Below, piece by piece: positions 17,070-26,522 of a stretch of 53,080 bases of DNA. The translations under genes and the position numbers were made by a program. The notes beneath the pieces are model-generated. The model was not told the origin of the DNA. It saw nothing but the letters and a program-made list of their open reading frames with translations, and made no database searches. The DNA is taken from contig SVJK01000008.1 in assembly GCA_015069015.1 (NCBI GenBank), positions 1-53,080 on the forward strand, given 5' to 3'. How positions within the stretch are numbered: the stretch's first letter is position 1; each line of letters begins with the position of its first letter. Source of the stretch: Oscillospiraceae bacterium (GTDB lineage: Bacteria > Bacillota > Clostridia > UMGS1810).

Positions 17070-17101
17070 CCCCTGCATCAAATGTGATGCAGGGGTTTTT
17101 A
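17070..17101 (+). terminator. Terminator of spoVG
   Basis: CCCCTGCATCA (17070-17080), a 4-base loop and TGATGCAGGGG (17085-17095) are followed by TTTTTA. This is a textbook intrinsic terminator. Confidence 0.93.
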
Positions 17102-17131
17102 TTTGAATTTAAAAAATTTGATTTAATACAC

Positions 17132-17160
17132 TTGTATTTCTTTATATATTATAGTATAAT
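17132..17160 (+). promoter_or_regulatory. Promoter of the Lrp regulator and aminotransferase operon
   Basis: TTGTAT (17132-17137), 17 bases and TATAAT (17155-17160) precede the GTG start at 17191. Confidence 0.6.
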
Positions 17161-17190
17161 TTCTACAATGTTATAAAGGAGGTTATCGTT

Positions 17191-17673
17191 GTGAAAGAAA
17201 AAATCCTTGAAATTCTTGACACAAATTGCGATTATACTTTAGAAGAAATTGCACTTATGGTAGACGCAACATGTGATGAAGTTGCAAAAGCAATTGATGA
17301 AATGAAAAATTCTAAAATAATTTTAAGAAATAAAAGCATTATAAACTGGGACAAAACCGAAAAGGAATTTGTATCAGCACTTATTGAAGTAAAAGTTTCT
17401 CCCCAAAGAGGCGAAGGTTTTGACAAAATTGCCGAAAGAATATATAAATTTCCCGAAGTTAAATCTTTATATCTCATTGCAGGTGCTTTTGATCTCACTC
17501 TTATTATTGAAGGAAAAACAATGCACGAAGTTGCATCATTTGTTGCAAGCAGACTTGCTCCCCTTGAATTTGTCATAAGCACAAGTACACATTTTGTACT
17601 AAAAAAATATAAATATGAAGGAATCATTTTTGATGATGACGAAAAAGACACCAGAGAGGTGATTTCATTATGA
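17191..17673 (+). CDS. Lrp/AsnC family transcriptional regulator
   Basis: This 160-aa protein has an N-terminal winged helix-turn-helix (about 1-60: EILDTNCDYTLEEIALMV, DEVAKAIDEMKNSKII) and a C-terminal RAM effector domain (about 65-145), typical of regulators that bind amino acids. The start is GTG with AAGGAGG 8 bases upstream. It overlaps the downstream aminotransferase by 4 bases (ATGA), which implies translational coupling. The regulator probably controls that enzyme in response to an amino acid. Confidence 0.88.
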   Translation: MKEKILEILDTNCDYTLEEIALMVDATCDEVAKAIDEMKNSKIILRNKSIINWDKTEKEFVSALIEVKVSPQRGEGFDKIAERIYKFPEVKSLYLIAGAFDLTLIIEGKTMHEVASFVASRLAPLEFVISTSTHFVLKKYKYEGIIFDDDEKDTREVISL

Positions 17674-18833
17674 CATTTAATCCGGAAAGTTTTATTTGTT
17701 CAAAAGTTAAATCTATGAAACCGTCAGGGATAAGAAAATTCTTTGATATTGTAAACACAATGGAAGATGCTATATCTCTCGGTGTAGGAGAACCTGATTT
17801 TGTAACTCCATGGCACATAAGAGATGCGGGAATATATTCTTTGGAAAAAGGTCACACATATTACACATCAAATGCAGGTCTAAAAGAACTCAGGGAAGAA
17901 ATTTGTAATTACTACAAAAAATTTGATATTAATTGCACTTCTGATGAGGTTCTTGTAACCGTTGGCGGAAGCGAAGCCATTGATCTTGCCATAAGAACAG
18001 TTATTGAACCGGGCGACGAAGTTATTATACACGAACCGTCTTTTGTTTGCTATAAACCTTGTATTTCTCTTGCAGGTGGTGTGCCTGTTGTTATAGAAAC
18101 AAAAAAGGAAGATGCTTTCAGGGTAACTGCAAAAGATATTGAAAAAAACATTACCCCTAAAACCAAAATGCTTATCCTCTCCTTCCCCAATAATCCCACA
18201 GGAGCGATAATGAGAAAAGAAGATCTTGAACCAATTGCCGATCTTGCAATAAAGCACAATCTTATTGTCCTTTCTGATGAGATATATGCGGAACTTACAT
18301 ATGACGCAAAGCATTTTTCAATTGCATCACTTGACGGAATGAAAGAAAGGACTATTGTTGTTAACGGTTTTTCTAAAGCATTTGCCATGACCGGGTGGCG
18401 ACTTGGTTTTGCAATGGCTAACAAAGAGATATTAAAAGCAATGACAAAAATACATCAATATGCAATTATGAGTTCCCCCACAACAAGTCAGTATTCCGCA
18501 ATTGAAGCACTTAGAAACGGTGCGGACAGCATAAGAATGATGGTGTCTGAATATAACAAAAGAAGAAAGATTATAACAAACGGATTTAATGAAATGGGGC
18601 TTACTTGCTTTGATCCTAAAGGTGCTTTCTATATCTTTCCGTCAATAAAATCTACCAACATGACTTCAACGGAATTCTGTGAAAATCTTTTACGTGACCA
18701 AAAAGTTGCTCTTGTTCCGGGTAACGCTTTCGGAGATTCCGGCGAAGGATTTGTGAGAGTGTCATATGCATACAGTCTGGAACAAATCAACGAGGCTATG
18801 AGAAGAATTAAACTATTTATGGACAAAATTTAA
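17670..18833 (+). CDS. PLP-dependent class I/II aminotransferase
   Basis: The 387-aa enzyme is a fold-type I aminotransferase of the aspartate aminotransferase/PatA group. The PLP lysine is K236 in NGFSKAFAMTGWRLGFA. SFPNNPTGA (171-179) and LSDEIYAEL (201-209) are the usual cofactor-binding motifs, and a C-terminal Arg in GFVRVSYA would bind the substrate carboxylate. It overlaps the Lrp regulator gene by 4 bases. Substrate cannot be fixed from sequence; aspartate, aromatic or branched amino acids are possible. Confidence 0.92.
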   Translation: MTFNPESFICSKVKSMKPSGIRKFFDIVNTMEDAISLGVGEPDFVTPWHIRDAGIYSLEKGHTYYTSNAGLKELREEICNYYKKFDINCTSDEVLVTVGGSEAIDLAIRTVIEPGDEVIIHEPSFVCYKPCISLAGGVPVVIETKKEDAFRVTAKDIEKNITPKTKMLILSFPNNPTGAIMRKEDLEPIADLAIKHNLIVLSDEIYAELTYDAKHFSIASLDGMKERTIVVNGFSKAFAMTGWRLGFAMANKEILKAMTKIHQYAIMSSPTTSQYSAIEALRNGADSIRMMVSEYNKRRKIITNGFNEMGLTCFDPKGAFYIFPSIKSTNMTSTEFCENLLRDQKVALVPGNAFGDSGEGFVRVSYAYSLEQINEAMRRIKLFMDKI

Positions 18834-18868
18834 GTATTTAAAGATACATCATTGAAAAGAGGCTTTTT

Positions 18869-19360
18869 ATGAGTTTTAATATTGTTTTAGTTGAGCCTGA
18901 AATCCCCCAAAATACGGGCAATATTGCCAGAACCTGCGCAGCAACAGGTTCGAGACTTCATCTTGTCAGACCTTTAGGGTTTGAAATTGATGATAAGAAA
19001 CTTAAAAGAGCAGGTCTTGACTATTGGCATTTACTTGATATTACCTTTTATGATGATATTGATGATTTTTTCAAAAAAAACAAAGGTAACTTCTATTTTG
19101 CATCAACAAAGGCTTTAAAAAGACATTCAGATGTGAAATATAAAGACGGAGATTATATCCTCTTTGGCAAAGAAACAAAAGGGCTTGATGAGGAACTTTT
19201 GAAGAATAATAAGGAAATGTGTATAAGAATACCGATGATATCGGATGCACGAAGTCTTAACCTTTCAAACTCTGTTGCAATAGTCATATATGAAGCTCTC
19301 AGGCAAAACGATTATTTTGACCTGGAGACCAAAGGTTCACTTACAAAATTTGAATGGTAA
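18869..19360 (+). CDS. trmL: tRNA (cytidine(34)-2'-O)-methyltransferase
   Basis: At 163 aa this matches TrmL, a minimal SPOUT methyltransferase that modifies the wobble base of tRNA-Leu. It begins with the family pattern NIVLVEPEIPQNTGNIARTCAATG and has LDYWHLL. The knotted SAM-binding C-terminus is seen in LFGKETKGL, RIPM and RSLNLSNSVAIVIYEALRQ. AAGAGG lies upstream of the ATG. It follows the aminotransferase gene by 35 bases without a terminator. Confidence 0.95.
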   Translation: MSFNIVLVEPEIPQNTGNIARTCAATGSRLHLVRPLGFEIDDKKLKRAGLDYWHLLDITFYDDIDDFFKKNKGNFYFASTKALKRHSDVKYKDGDYILFGKETKGLDEELLKNNKEMCIRIPMISDARSLNLSNSVAIVIYEALRQNDYFDLETKGSLTKFEW

Positions 19361-19395
19361 TAAAATGTAATAAAAATTTAAAAAAACATAATAAT

Positions 19396-19434
19396 AAAAG
19401 GTGTGTAAACAAAACGTGTTTATACACCTTTTAC
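19396..19434 (+). terminator. Terminator after trmL
   Basis: AAAAGGTGTGTAAAC (19396-19410) pairs with GTTTATACACCTTTT (19418-19432) with one G-U. The stem itself supplies the T-run. Confidence 0.75.
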
Positions 19435-19527
19435 AGGTTCTGAAACATATTATTGCACATATTTTCCATATTAATATTGTTAAATATCTATCAATGTTAC
19501 AATCTTTCAATTTTGGCAAAAAAAACC

Positions 19528-19556
19528 TTGCAAATATCAGGAAAATATTATACAAT
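19528..19556 (+). promoter_or_regulatory. Promoter of the pgk-tpiA-gpmI operon
   Basis: TTGCAA (19528-19533), 17 bases and TACAAT (19551-19556) lie 50 bases before the pgk start. Confidence 0.55.
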
Positions 19557-19605
19557 TATAGTGTTATTTTATGTATATAATTAAATTTTATATGAGGTGA
19601 CTGAA

Positions 19606-20799
19606 ATGAACAAAAAATCTATTGAAGACATCCAGGTTTCCGGTAAAAAAGTTCTCGTAAGATGCGACTTTAACGTTCCTCTTGACGAAAACAGAAACAT
19701 TACCGATGAAACAAGAATTGATGGCGCACTTCCCACCATCAAATATCTCATTGATAACAATGCAAAAGTTATCCTTTGCTCACACATGGGCAAACCAAAG
19801 GGTGAACCCAAGCCCGAACTTTCACTTGCACCTGTTGCAAAAAAACTTTCCGAAAAACTCGGAAAAGATGTATGCTTTGCAGCAGATGACAATGTTGTTG
19901 GCGAAAATGCAAAAAATGCCGTTGCCAATATGAAAGACGGCGATGTTGTTCTTCTTGAAAACACAAGATACAGAGCAGAAGAAACCAAAAATATTGATGC
20001 ATTCAGTGAAGAACTTGCATCTTTGGCAGATGTATTCGTAAATGATGCATTCGGAACAGCACACAGAGCACACTGTTCAAACGTTGGTGTAACAAAATAT
20101 CTTGATACTGCTGTTTGCGGATATCTTATCGAAAAAGAAATTGAATTCCTCGGAAATGCAGTTAACAATCCCGTAAGACCTTGCGTTGCAATCCTTGGCG
20201 GTTCAAAAGTTTCTTCCAAAATTTCCGTTATCAACAATCTTCTCGAAAAAGTAGATACCCTCATCATCGGCGGTGGTATGGCATACACATTCATGAAAGC
20301 ACTCGGTGAAGAAGTTGGTAAATCACTTCTTGAAGCAGATTATCTTGATTATGCAAAAGAAATGATGGATAAAGCAAAAGCAAAAGGCGTTAAACTTCTC
20401 ATTCCTGTAGATACAGTTGTTGCTCAGGAATTTTCAAATGACGCTCCTCACAAGACAGTTGAAAGAGGCGGCATTGAAGCGGACTGGGAAGGTCTTGACA
20501 TTGGCGAAAAAACAATTGCACTCTACACAGATGCAATTAAAGATGCAAAAACAGTTGTATGGAACGGACCTATGGGTGTATTTGAAATGCCCACATTTGC
20601 AAAAGGTACAAATGCTATTGCGAAAGCACTTTCTGAAATTGATGCTACAACAATCATCGGTGGCGGCGACAGCGTTGCTGCAGTAAATCAGGCAGGTCTT
20701 GGCGACAAGATGAGTCACATTTCAACCGGTGGCGGTGCATCTCTTGAATTCCTTGAAGGAAAAGACCTTCCCGGAATTGTTGCATTAAACGACAAATAA
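19606..20799 (+). CDS. pgk: Phosphoglycerate kinase
   Basis: The 397-aa glycolytic enzyme transfers phosphate from 1,3-bisphosphoglycerate to ADP. N-domain substrate motifs are [25 protein letters not shown] and [11 protein letters not shown]. The C-domain nucleotide-binding motifs GGSKVSSK and [14 protein letters not shown] are present. ATG 19606 is 7 bases from GAGGTG; an in-frame GTG at 19597 is part of that site and was rejected. It heads a glycolytic operon with tpiA and gpmI. A glyceraldehyde-3-phosphate dehydrogenase gene, often the first gene of such operons, is not present here. Confidence 0.97.
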   Translation: MNKKSIEDIQVSGKKVLVRCDFNVPLDENRNITDETRIDGALPTIKYLIDNNAKVILCSHMGKPKGEPKPELSLAPVAKKLSEKLGKDVCFAADDNVVGENAKNAVANMKDGDVVLLENTRYRAEETKNIDAFSEELASLADVFVNDAFGTAHRAHCSNVGVTKYLDTAVCGYLIEKEIEFLGNAVNNPVRPCVAILGGSKVSSKISVINNLLEKVDTLIIGGGMAYTFMKALGEEVGKSLLEADYLDYAKEMMDKAKAKGVKLLIPVDTVVAQEFSNDAPHKTVERGGIEADWEGLDIGEKTIALYTDAIKDAKTVVWNGPMGVFEMPTFAKGTNAIAKALSEIDATTIIGGGDSVAAVNQAGLGDKMSHISTGGGASLEFLEGKDLPGIVALNDK

Positions 20800-20805
20800 T
20801 TATTT

Positions 20806-20833
20806 ATGCGGGAAAGGTATAACTTTCCCGCAT
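20806..20833 (+). terminator. Intercistronic hairpin between pgk and tpiA
   Basis: ATGCGGGAAAG (20806-20816) and CTTTCCCGCAT (20823-20833) form an 11-bp stem, followed a few bases later by a T-run (ATATTTTTTT). It may terminate partially or stabilise the pgk message, so that tpiA and gpmI are made at lower levels. Confidence 0.6.
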
Positions 20834-20872
20834 AACTTTAATATTTTTTTAAATACGAAAGGAAGATATATT

Positions 20873-21619
20873 ATGAGACAGACTGTAGTTGCAGGAAACT
20901 GGAAAATGAACAAAACACCAGCACAGACAACAGAACTTATAAACGAACTCAAACCCCTTGTTGCAGGTTCTGAAAACAAATGCATTGTTTGTGTTCCCTA
21001 CACATCACTTGCTAATGCCATTGAAGCTTGTAAAGGATCAAACATTGAAGTTGGTGCACAGAATATGTACTTTGAAGAAAGCGGAGCATATACCGGCGAA
21101 ATCGCTCCTTCAATGCTTACAGAAATGGGCGTAAAATATGTTATTATCGGACATTCCGAAAGAAGACAGTATTTTGCTGAAACAGATGAAACGGTCAACA
21201 AAAAAGTTATAAAAGCATTCGAACATGGTCTCACCCCCATCATCTGTGTTGGTGAATCACTTGAACAGAGAGAACAGGGAATCACAGTTGAACTTGTAAG
21301 TATGCAGACAAAAATTGCACTTTTAGGTCTCAGCGCTGATCAGGTTAAGAAAACAATTATTGCATATGAACCCATCTGGGCAATCGGTACAGGAAAAACT
21401 GCTACAAGCGATCAGGCTCAGGAAGTTTGCAAAGCAATCAGAGATACTGTTTGTGAAGTTTTCGGAAAAGATGCAGCAGATGAAGTAATTGTGCAGTATG
21501 GCGGAAGTGTTAACGCAGGCAACAGCGCTGAACTTTTTGCAAAAGAAGACATTGACGGCGGTCTTGTTGGCGGTGCAAGTCTTAAAGCACAGGATTTCTC
21601 TGTGATTGTTAACAGTTAA
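20873..21619 (+). CDS. tpiA: Triosephosphate isomerase
   Basis: At 248 aa this is full length. Catalytic residues are all visible: K11 in NWKMN, H94 in IIGHSERR and E166 in [12 protein letters not shown], with the phosphate-binding loop YGGSVN near the C-terminus. It interconverts dihydroxyacetone phosphate and glyceraldehyde 3-phosphate. AAAGGAAG precedes the ATG. It sits between pgk and gpmI with 21 bases to gpmI. Confidence 0.97.
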   Translation: MRQTVVAGNWKMNKTPAQTTELINELKPLVAGSENKCIVCVPYTSLANAIEACKGSNIEVGAQNMYFEESGAYTGEIAPSMLTEMGVKYVIIGHSERRQYFAETDETVNKKVIKAFEHGLTPIICVGESLEQREQGITVELVSMQTKIALLGLSADQVKKTIIAYEPIWAIGTGKTATSDQAQEVCKAIRDTVCEVFGKDAADEVIVQYGGSVNAGNSAELFAKEDIDGGLVGGASLKAQDFSVIVNS

Positions 21620-21640
21620 TTGCTTGAAAGGACGAGTTTA

Positions 21641-23170
21641 ATGAGTAAAAAACCTATACTCCTTGCCATACTTGACGGGTACGGCAAAAGCGAATACACC
21701 GAAGGTAATGCTGTTTTCACAGCCAAAACACCAAGAATGGACGAGATATTTCAAAATAATCCCTCAACTGTAATACACGCAAGTGGTATGGACGTCGGTC
21801 TCCCGGACGGTCAGATGGGCAACTCTGAAGTTGGTCATACCAATATTGGCGCAGGAAGAATTGTGTATCAGGAACTTACACGAATTACAAAAGCAATTGA
21901 AGACGGTGACTTTTTTGAAAATGAGGAACTTCTTGCTACTTGTGATAACTGTCTCAAAAATGATTCTGACCTTCACGTTATGGGACTCCTTTCCGATGGC
22001 GGAGTTCACAGTCACATAAAACATCTTTTTGCAATTATTGAACTTGCAAAAAGGAAAAATGTTAAAAATGTGTTTGTACACTGTTTCCTTGACGGAAGAG
22101 ATGTATCACCCACAAGTGGTGTTGACTTTGCAAAAATGCTTGTTGAAAAAATAAGAAATCTTGAATATGGCAAAGTGGCAACTGTAATGGGAAGATACTA
22201 CGCTATGGATAGGGATAACCGTTGGGAAAGAGTTTGTCAGGCTTATGATGCAATTGTAAACGGCAAAGGAAACTATGAAGAAAGCATTGTTACTGCTATT
22301 GAAAAATCATATAACCAGGACGTAACAGATGAATTTGTTGTTCCTACCGTTCTTACCACAGACGGCAAACCAAACGGTGTTCTTAAAGAAAATGACAGCG
22401 TTGTATTTTTCAACTTCAGACCGGACCGTGCAAGAGAAATTTCAAGAACAATTGTTGATCCTGATTTTGACGGTTTTGAAAGAAAATACTTTGAAACATA
22501 TTTTGTATGTATGACACAGTATGATGCAAGCATGCCAAATGTGCATGTTGCATTCAAACCTCAGACTCTTGAAAACACTCTTGGAGAATATCTCAGCAAA
22601 AAAGGTCTCAAACAGTTGAGAATTGCTGAAACCGAAAAATATGCTCACGTTACATTCTTCTTTAATGGCGGAGTGGAAAAGGTTTATGACGGCGAAGACA
22701 GAATACTTGTTGCATCACCGAAAGTTGCAACTTATGACCTCAAACCCGAAATGAGTGCATATGAAGTTACAGATAAACTTCTCGATGCTCTTGATAAAGA
22801 CATTTATGATGTTGTGATTCTTAACTTTGCAAACTGCGATATGGTTGGACACACAGGCATTATGGATGCTGCTGTAAAGGCGGTTGAAGCAGTTGATGAA
22901 TGCATCGGCAAGGTTTATGATAAGGTGAGAGAAAAAGATGGAGTAATTCTTATTACTGCCGACCACGGAAACGCAGAGCAGATGATTGATCCATCTGACA
23001 AATCTGTGTTTACCGCTCACACAACAAATGTTGTTCCCCTGATTGTTTCAGGAATAGACAATATTCAATTAAAATCAGGAAGACTTGCAGATCTTGCTCC
23101 AACAATGCTTGATATTATGGGGCTTGAAGTTCCGTCAGAAATGAGTGGAGAAAGTCTTATTGTTAAATAA
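21641..23170 (+). CDS. gpmI: 2,3-bisphosphoglycerate-independent phosphoglycerate mutase
   Basis: The 509-aa enzyme is the Mn-dependent, cofactor-independent mutase of the alkaline phosphatase superfamily. The N-terminal metal motif LAILDGYG and the nucleophile S62 in MGNSEVGHTNIGAGR are present. The metal-binding motifs NFANCDMVGHTG and TADHGNAEQM occur in the C-terminal third, and FFNFRPDRAREIS binds substrate. ATG 21641 follows AAAGGA; the in-frame TTG at 21620 was rejected as lacking a site. Confidence 0.97.
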   Translation: MSKKPILLAILDGYGKSEYTEGNAVFTAKTPRMDEIFQNNPSTVIHASGMDVGLPDGQMGNSEVGHTNIGAGRIVYQELTRITKAIEDGDFFENEELLATCDNCLKNDSDLHVMGLLSDGGVHSHIKHLFAIIELAKRKNVKNVFVHCFLDGRDVSPTSGVDFAKMLVEKIRNLEYGKVATVMGRYYAMDRDNRWERVCQAYDAIVNGKGNYEESIVTAIEKSYNQDVTDEFVVPTVLTTDGKPNGVLKENDSVVFFNFRPDRAREISRTIVDPDFDGFERKYFETYFVCMTQYDASMPNVHVAFKPQTLENTLGEYLSKKGLKQLRIAETEKYAHVTFFFNGGVEKVYDGEDRILVASPKVATYDLKPEMSAYEVTDKLLDALDKDIYDVVILNFANCDMVGHTGIMDAAVKAVEAVDECIGKVYDKVREKDGVILITADHGNAEQMIDPSDKSVFTAHTTNVVPLIVSGIDNIQLKSGRLADLAPTMLDIMGLEVPSEMSGESLIVK

Positions 23171-23186
23171 GAAATTATGTATATAT

Positions 23187-23226
23187 AAAAATGGAATGTA
23201 AGATATTATCTTACATTCCATTTTTT
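23187..23226. terminator. Bidirectional terminator between gpmI and the spoIIQ-like gene
   Basis: ATGGAATGTAAGATA (23191-23205) pairs with TATCTTACATTCCAT (23207-23221), flanked by A and T runs on both sides. Confidence 0.88.
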
Positions 23227-23914
23227 AATAAATAAATTCTCGTGGATTTACATACTCTCCTGATTTTTTCATTTCAAAATGAAGATGAGGCTTGTCACAA
23301 ACTTCGCTGATACAAGAATCTGAAAGATAACCGATCACATCTCCTTTGTTGATTTCATCACCTACAGAATGAGTAATTCCTGCCTCCAGAGATGTGTATC
23401 TTAAAGTAAAATCATTCAATGATACCTCAACATAATTTCCAAAAAGCATATCATATCCAACATCTGTAACAGTTCCCTTTTCACATGATAACACTTCTGT
23501 GCCATAGGGACATAAAATATCAATTCCCGAATGAATTCTCCAGTCATCCATAGTTTTACTGTATATCGGTATTTTGTCACTAAAATCCTTCAAAACATCA
23601 CCGGATACAGGTGGTATGAAATCAGGCGTATAAATTAATGATATTTCATTTTCGTTTTTATTCTGGATACCTTTATCTTTATTTGGATTCACATTCTCTG
23701 TAAAGTATTCTTTATCGCTTGAATTCGCATCACCGGCTACAGATTCATATGCAACATTAATTTCTGAGTTTTCCAATTCCAAATCAGTGGTCGTACTTTT
23801 ATTGTAATTTCCTGTTATTACGACAGTTATTACACACAGAATTATTATACATAAACTAAATGCAATTTTATATAGTCCTTTTCCAATTGCTTTGTAGTTA
23901 ACCTTTTCTTTCAT
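23225..23914 (-). CDS. spoIIQ: SpoIIQ-like M23 (LytM) metallopeptidase
   Basis: The 229-aa protein has one N-terminal membrane segment (about 16-35), a linker of about 65 residues, and a C-terminal LytM domain (about 105-228). All zinc ligands are present: H128 and D132 (HSGID) and the HLH pair H210/H212. Bacillus SpoIIQ is degenerate, whereas clostridial SpoIIQ keeps an intact site, so endopeptidase activity is possible. It is directly downstream of spoIID, the usual clostridial order, which supports a role in forespore engulfment and the feeding channel with SpoIIIAH. Without that context it could be a generic M23 peptidase. Confidence 0.85.
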   Translation of the reverse strand: MKEKVNYKAIGKGLYKIAFSLCIIILCVITVVITGNYNKSTTTDLELENSEINVAYESVAGDANSSDKEYFTENVNPNKDKGIQNKNENEISLIYTPDFIPPVSGDVLKDFSDKIPIYSKTMDDWRIHSGIDILCPYGTEVLSCEKGTVTDVGYDMLFGNYVEVSLNDFTLRYTSLEAGITHSVGDEINKGDVIGYLSDSCISEVCDKPHLHFEMKKSGEYVNPREFIY

Positions 23915-23915
23915 T

Positions 23916-23942
23916 GAACATCACCTCATACTTATGATGTTC
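23916..23942 (-). promoter_or_regulatory. Inverted repeat covering the spoIIQ ribosome binding site
   Basis: GAACATCA (23916-23923) and TGATGTTC (23935-23942) can pair, placing part of the GAGGTGAT ribosome binding site in the stem and loop. It could reduce translation or act as a protein site within the 38-base spoIID-spoIIQ gap. Confidence 0.35.
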
Positions 23943-23952
23943 TTGTATTTAA

Positions 23953-24891
23953 TTATTTATACATATTACTAATCTCTGCTCCGGGATAGTAATGTGATAA
24001 TATTTCCGAATATTTTTTTCCGGATTTTGCCATCCCCTGAGCTCCATACTGACTCATTCCTACTCCATGACCATTTCCATATACTGTAAATGTAAAACAG
24101 TTATCATCATACACAAGATTAAAAGCGGATGATTTCAGAGAAAAAATATTTCTCACTTCAACTCCTGTATATTTTTCACCATAGAGATAAATATATTCAA
24201 TGTTATTTCCTGTTGTCAGCTTTTTTTCACCAATAATTGCAACATCACCGGAAGGATTAATTGTTTTGGTATCATTGTCAGATATAATTCTATCAAAATC
24301 CTGCTTTGAAAGTGTTTTTTTGCTTATATAATCTGTTTTGTCAATATCTCCGGGACTATCAACTGATATCAGATATGGAATATCCCCTCCCCAAACATCT
24401 GATGCATTTTCTGTTTTTTCGTTGCTGCAAGAATGAAAAACAGCTGTAATGTATTCCCCATTATACATCAAGCACTCATTATCTGTATCCTCAACACATT
24501 TCTTAATTTTATTATATAATTCATCGTAATTTTCACCCCATTTTTCTTTCATCTCTTTTTTATTTATATATGCTTGGCAATGAGTCGGATCTGTACATAC
24601 AGCAGCCCCATTATGCTCATCATAGTTAATAAGAGAACGTTTTAAAGCATATGTCCTTGCCGCCACAGCCTGAGCCTTTAAGGCCTCATCATAGAAATAT
24701 GCAGGCATTTCAGATGCAACTACGCCAATAAGATAGTCATTAAGTTCAAGTGATACTACTTTTTTATTTATAGCGTCATATACATCAATTGTACTTTTGT
24801 TTTTATTTTTAAATATATAATTTACCAAAATAAATGGTATTATTATAAATATCAAAATCAAAACTGCAAGTCTGACAAGATAATCTTTCAT
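23953..24891 (-). CDS. spoIID: Stage II sporulation protein D (SpoIID lytic transglycosylase)
   Basis: The 312-aa protein has an N-terminal membrane anchor (about 7-27) and the SpoIID domain. The catalytic Glu lies in GVVASEMPA (E61), followed by EALKAQAVAARTYA. H93, C99, H104 and C105 have the spacing I recall for the zinc site of clostridial SpoIID. The C-terminal signature HGVGMSQYGAQGMA is present. SpoIID cuts glycan strands during engulfment with SpoIIP and SpoIIM. spoIIQ follows after 38 bases. No clear sigma-A promoter lies upstream, as expected for a mother-cell sigma-E gene. Confidence 0.95.
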   Translation of the reverse strand: MKDYLVRLAVLILIFIIIPFILVNYIFKNKNKSTIDVYDAINKKVVSLELNDYLIGVVASEMPAYFYDEALKAQAVAARTYALKRSLINYDEHNGAAVCTDPTHCQAYINKKEMKEKWGENYDELYNKIKKCVEDTDNECLMYNGEYITAVFHSCSNEKTENASDVWGGDIPYLISVDSPGDIDKTDYISKKTLSKQDFDRIISDNDTKTINPSGDVAIIGEKKLTTGNNIEYIYLYGEKYTGVEVRNIFSLKSSAFNLVYDDNCFTFTVYGNGHGVGMSQYGAQGMAKSGKKYSEILSHYYPGAEISNMYK

Positions 24892-24992
24892 ATTTATTCC
24901 TCAAATTCTGTTCACAGTTTAAAAAAATAACCAATGTAACTACTATAATATATTATTTTTTTGTTATATATAGAACTAAATTTTAAAATCAG

Positions 24993-25021
24993 TTGAATTG
25001 CAAGATCTCTTGTGTTATAAT
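24993..25021 (+). promoter_or_regulatory. Promoter of the citrate synthase gene
   Basis: TTGAAT (24993-24998), 17 bases and TATAAT (25016-25021) lie 29 bases before the ATG. Confidence 0.65.
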
Positions 25022-25050
25022 GCATTTATAGTTTATCAGGTGGTGATATT

Positions 25051-26406
25051 ATGGAAAACAATCCCAAAAGAATTAGCGAAATGACTCAAAAAGCACTCTC
25101 CTCCTATTATGTTGATCCGGAAGAGTACAACAAGTACAATGTAAAACGTGGACTGCGTAACCGTGACGGTTCAGGTGTTCTTGCAGGTTTCACCAATATT
25201 AGTGAAGTTCATGGTTATGTTGTTAGTGAAGATGAAAAAACTGCCATTCCCGGAGAACTTACATATAGAGGATATGATATTAACGACCTCGTAGCGAACT
25301 ACGGAATTGAACAAAGATATGGGTTTGAAGAAATATGTTATCTTCTTCTTGTAGGCAAACTCCCAACAAGAGAAGAACTCGAAGAATTTTGTGAGTATAT
25401 TGCCGTAAATATGGAACTTCCGGAATATTTTACAGAAGATATGATACTCAAAGCACCAAGCAGAGATATCATGAATAAAATGGCACGTTCTGTACTCACC
25501 CTATATTCTTACGATGACACTCCTGACGAATGCACCATAGAAAATATGATGCGACAATCACTCCAATTGATTGCTCATATGCCCCTTTTGGCTGTATATG
25601 CTTTCAGTGCAAAAAAGCATCACTTTGAAAAGAAAAGCCTTATTCTCCATCAACCTAAATCACATCTAAGCATTGCCGAAAACCTTCTTCGTATGTTAAA
25701 TCCAAGAAAGGAATTTACAAGTTTTGATGCCGAGGTTTTGGACACAACTCTTATGCTCCATGCTGATCACGGCGGCGGAAACAATTCAGCATTCACTTGT
25801 CGAGTCCTCTCCTCATCAGGGACAGATACATATTCGGCAATTGCCGGAGCAATAAGTTCTCTTAAAGGTCCTAAGCACGGTGGTGCAAATGCTCAAGTTA
25901 TCAGAATGATGGATAATATTCAAAAAAATGTCAAAGATTGGGCCAATGATACAGAGATTTACAACTATCTTACAAAAATAGTAAAGAAAAAAGCCAATGA
26001 CAGAAGTGGACTTATATACGGAATGGGTCATGCAGTATATACTCTTTCCGACCCTCGTACAGGCATACTGAAGGAAAAAGCCGAAAAACTTTCAAAACAA
26101 AAAGGACTTGAAGAAGAATTTGATCTTTATACAAGAATAGAAAGACTTGCTCCGCAGGTTTTTGCAGATGTTAAAGGGAATACCAAAGATTTATGTGCCA
26201 ACGTTGACTTCTACTCCGGATTTGTATATAAAACATTAAATATTCCCGCTGAAATGTACACTCCAATGTTTGCCATTGCAAGAACTGCCGGTTGGTGTGC
26301 TCATAGAATTGAAGAGGTTTTATGTGGCGGAAGAATAATAAGACCTGCATATAAAAGTCTATGCAAAAAACTTAACAGAGTATACAAACCGCTTGATGAA
26401 AGATAA
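25051..26406 (+). CDS. Citrate synthase (Si type)
   Basis: The 451-aa protein is a citrate/2-methylcitrate synthase, condensing oxaloacetate with acetyl-CoA. Diagnostic segments are GELTYRGYDINDLV near residue 68, HADHGGGNNSAF (H237, H240), GPKHGGAN (H276) and GMGHAVY (H327). The catalytic Asp is expected in the ANVDFYSG segment. The N-terminal extension of about 50 residues and the GVLAGFTNIS segment are typical of a clostridial subgroup. GGTGGTG precedes the start. It is monocistronic, with no other Krebs-cycle genes nearby, so it probably feeds glutamate synthesis. Confidence 0.94.
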   Translation: MENNPKRISEMTQKALSSYYVDPEEYNKYNVKRGLRNRDGSGVLAGFTNISEVHGYVVSEDEKTAIPGELTYRGYDINDLVANYGIEQRYGFEEICYLLLVGKLPTREELEEFCEYIAVNMELPEYFTEDMILKAPSRDIMNKMARSVLTLYSYDDTPDECTIENMMRQSLQLIAHMPLLAVYAFSAKKHHFEKKSLILHQPKSHLSIAENLLRMLNPRKEFTSFDAEVLDTTLMLHADHGGGNNSAFTCRVLSSSGTDTYSAIAGAISSLKGPKHGGANAQVIRMMDNIQKNVKDWANDTEIYNYLTKIVKKKANDRSGLIYGMGHAVYTLSDPRTGILKEKAEKLSKQKGLEEEFDLYTRIERLAPQVFADVKGNTKDLCANVDFYSGFVYKTLNIPAEMYTPMFAIARTAGWCAHRIEEVLCGGRIIRPAYKSLCKKLNRVYKPLDER

Positions 26407-26413
26407 ATTTTGT

Positions 26414-26449
26414 CGGAGGGTGAACAAAAATTCATCCTCCGGATTTTTT
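26414..26449 (+). terminator. Terminator of the citrate synthase gene
   Basis: CGGAGGGTGAA (26414-26424) pairs with TTCATCCTCCG (26431-26441) and is followed by GATTTTTTT. Confidence 0.9.
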
Positions 26450-26470
26450 TATTTAAATCAAAAAAAGTTC

Positions 26471-26499
26471 TTGATTTATTCAGATTATTATGATATAAT
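26471..26499 (+). promoter_or_regulatory. Promoter of tRNA-Leu
   Basis: TTGATT (26471-26476), 17 bases and TATAAT (26494-26499) lie 23 bases before the tRNA 5' end. Confidence 0.75.
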
Positions 26500-26522
26500 A
26501 TCAAAGTTAGAAAAATTAATTT

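Noticed and set aside
19581-20294. 237-codon open frame antisense to pgk
   Set aside because: It lies wholly opposite a certain gene, lacks a ribosome binding site and its low-complexity Ser/Phe/Thr composition is a codon-bias shadow.
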